DNA of 64,000 bases, from NCBI GenBank assembly GCA_008711295.1, contig VUYV01000041.1:2148288-2212287 (forward strand). Direction: 5' to 3'. Below, one piece after another: positions 62,712 through 64,000 of this stretch. This DNA comes from Anarhynchus alexandrinus. Its lineage: Eukaryota > Chordata > Aves > Charadriiformes > Charadriidae. The notes beneath the pieces are model-generated. The model ran no database searches and was not told where the DNA came from. It saw only the letters and a list, made by a program, of their open reading frames with translations. A program made the position numbers and the translations under genes. The first letter of the stretch is position 1. Every line of letters begins with the position of its first letter.

Positions 62712-64000
62712 CTAAAAAACAAGTTTTGTTTCATGTTAATTGAATAAGATTCAGAAAAATCAATGTTTCGTACTTAAAATTAAGTATCTAAATACACAGT
62801 CATATGACAAAATAAAAGAGGACTAATTTACAAAGACGCCAATGACCCATAATTAGTATCCATATCAGGTAGAGGCGAAAAATTCACCTAAATATTGGAT
62901 GTAACATATAAGTGTTTAAACGGTAATGAATTAAACTGGTATTTGCCGTAGTCATGAGCAACTTGTTGATGTTCAGCATGCATTCCACCTTTCTTTGTCT
63001 GGATAAATGCATGCTTGCAAAGAACCTGTCAGTGTAAGTGTGCCTAAAGGGCACACTGCTTGTAAAGCACAATGTAATGCTGCATAGGGATATACAAGAT
63101 AGCTCTAAGCAAATAACAGAAGCAGTCTAACCCTGTCAGAGAAGCAAACATCCAGACTTCTATAAAGCGCTAATCCAGCACAGACATTTTATTTTGCTAA
63201 TGTAGCTACATCACTTCAGAAGCAAAAGAACCAATTCAGAGCTAGTTCTAGTGTCCCTGAATGGCACTGCATTGCGAAATGTAGCCATACCCTCCACATT
63301 TCTAACCTGATGGTGTCTTTTTCGAACAATCCTTATTACTATTATCTAACATTGGTCTTTATTCTGTAAGTTGTCTTTCAAAACTATGATTGCTTTTCCA
63401 CATTGCTCACATTACAGCGGTATGTGGTGGTTTGCCACACTGCCCTTTTTATAGACAGAGGACTATGTTCTGAACAGCGGGGCTGGAAAGAAGTCAGCAG
63501 GAAACAGCCTCTGTAAGAGAGACAAAACAGAGCACCTCAGGTGCCCTTTCGCAAGCCAGGAGTGCCTTCTGAGTTCCTGCAAGCCCTGGGCAGCAGTGTG
63601 CTGTCTCTAGGGAAGGCAGTGGCTCCTAAACCCCATGTTTATGTTCAGAACATAGTCGTTTGGAATTCCAAACCCCACTTTCCCCCTCTCCTTCAAGTCC
63701 TATGTTTATATTAGTAATAGAAACATATTAAAAATATCTACCATGTGACTGACTTTAGCAAAACTTCTTAGAAATAAACCTTAGGTTAAAAAAAGAAAAA
63801 TTCTAATTTTTAATAGCTAATGTCATGAAAAATTTACAAGTGGCTATGCCAGCTTACTAAACATGCAGAACCATGGCTTTTAATGAGAGGAATTTGCTGA
63901 GCAGTTCAGGGGTTTTTTGTTGGTGATCAAGGTTTTCAAGTTTTTTACTGGTATTACCAGTGTTTGAGTTAAGTCAATTTGATTAGTTTTGGGTTTAGGA
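62712..64000. other. CFAP54: CFAP54 intron, upstream side of w1, to the window edge
   Basis: I found no further minus-strand segment with an acceptor, donor and plausible peptide. The next upstream exon is probably outside the window, but a short exon could have been missed. Confidence 0.5.

Noticed and set aside
62884..63072. Minus-strand open frame upstream of w1
   Set aside because: No acceptor/donor pair gives a peptide in phase 0 to join w1.
1..64000. Prokaryotic or viral systems (CRISPR, phage, operons, endogenous retroviral genes)
   Set aside because: Looked for and not seen. The window is spliced vertebrate gene sequence with LINE fragments only.

Overview
This is vertebrate nuclear DNA, almost certainly from a bird. 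It is AT-rich, intron-dominated sequence with GT-AG splice sites, one strong CpG island, and three copies of a CR1-type LINE with the typical avian 3' end (tandem ATTCTATG-like octamers). I see no operons, phage, CRISPR array or plasmid features. The track of small open frames is mostly intronic noise.

Two genes are present, both on the minus strand. On the left (about 900-7300) is the 5' part of NEDD1, a WD40 gamma-tubulin-ring-complex adaptor. A non-coding first exon is inferred in a CpG island (about 6950-7830). It is followed by four coding exons giving residues 1-163, and the gene continues past the left edge. On the right (14933-62711) is the 3' part of a very large gene that I identify as CFAP54, a ciliary central-apparatus protein. 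I rebuilt 29 consecutive exons by hand. Every exon-exon junction keeps codon phase, the chain sums to 4005 nt (1334 codons plus stop) with no internal stop, and it ends in a clear terminal exon. The 5' part of the gene lies beyond the right edge. The order CFAP54 then NEDD1, head-to-tail on one strand, matches the synteny known at human 12q23.1.

Layout: 1-900 NEDD1 intron; 900-6089 NEDD1 coding exons; 6090-7220 first intron; 6950-7830 CpG island promoter; 7900-14300 intergenic; 14300-15052 CFAP54 last exon with 3' UTR; 15053-62711 CFAP54 exons and introns; 62712-64000 CFAP54 intron. The introns hold two related CR1 copies in opposite orientation, an old tandem array of about 170-bp units, a GC-rich proline-codon-like island, and several microsatellites and short duplications.

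The two genes have related cell biology (centrosome/microtubule nucleation and motile cilium), but nothing in the sequence shows co-regulation. I found no undescribed biological system. The most interesting points are a recursive-splice-like acceptor in CFAP54, the inverted CR1 pair, the decayed tandem array and the divergent architecture of the NEDD1 promoter. No similarity search could be run. Gene names rest on remembered family sequence and synteny, and exon ends rest on splice consensus plus phase.
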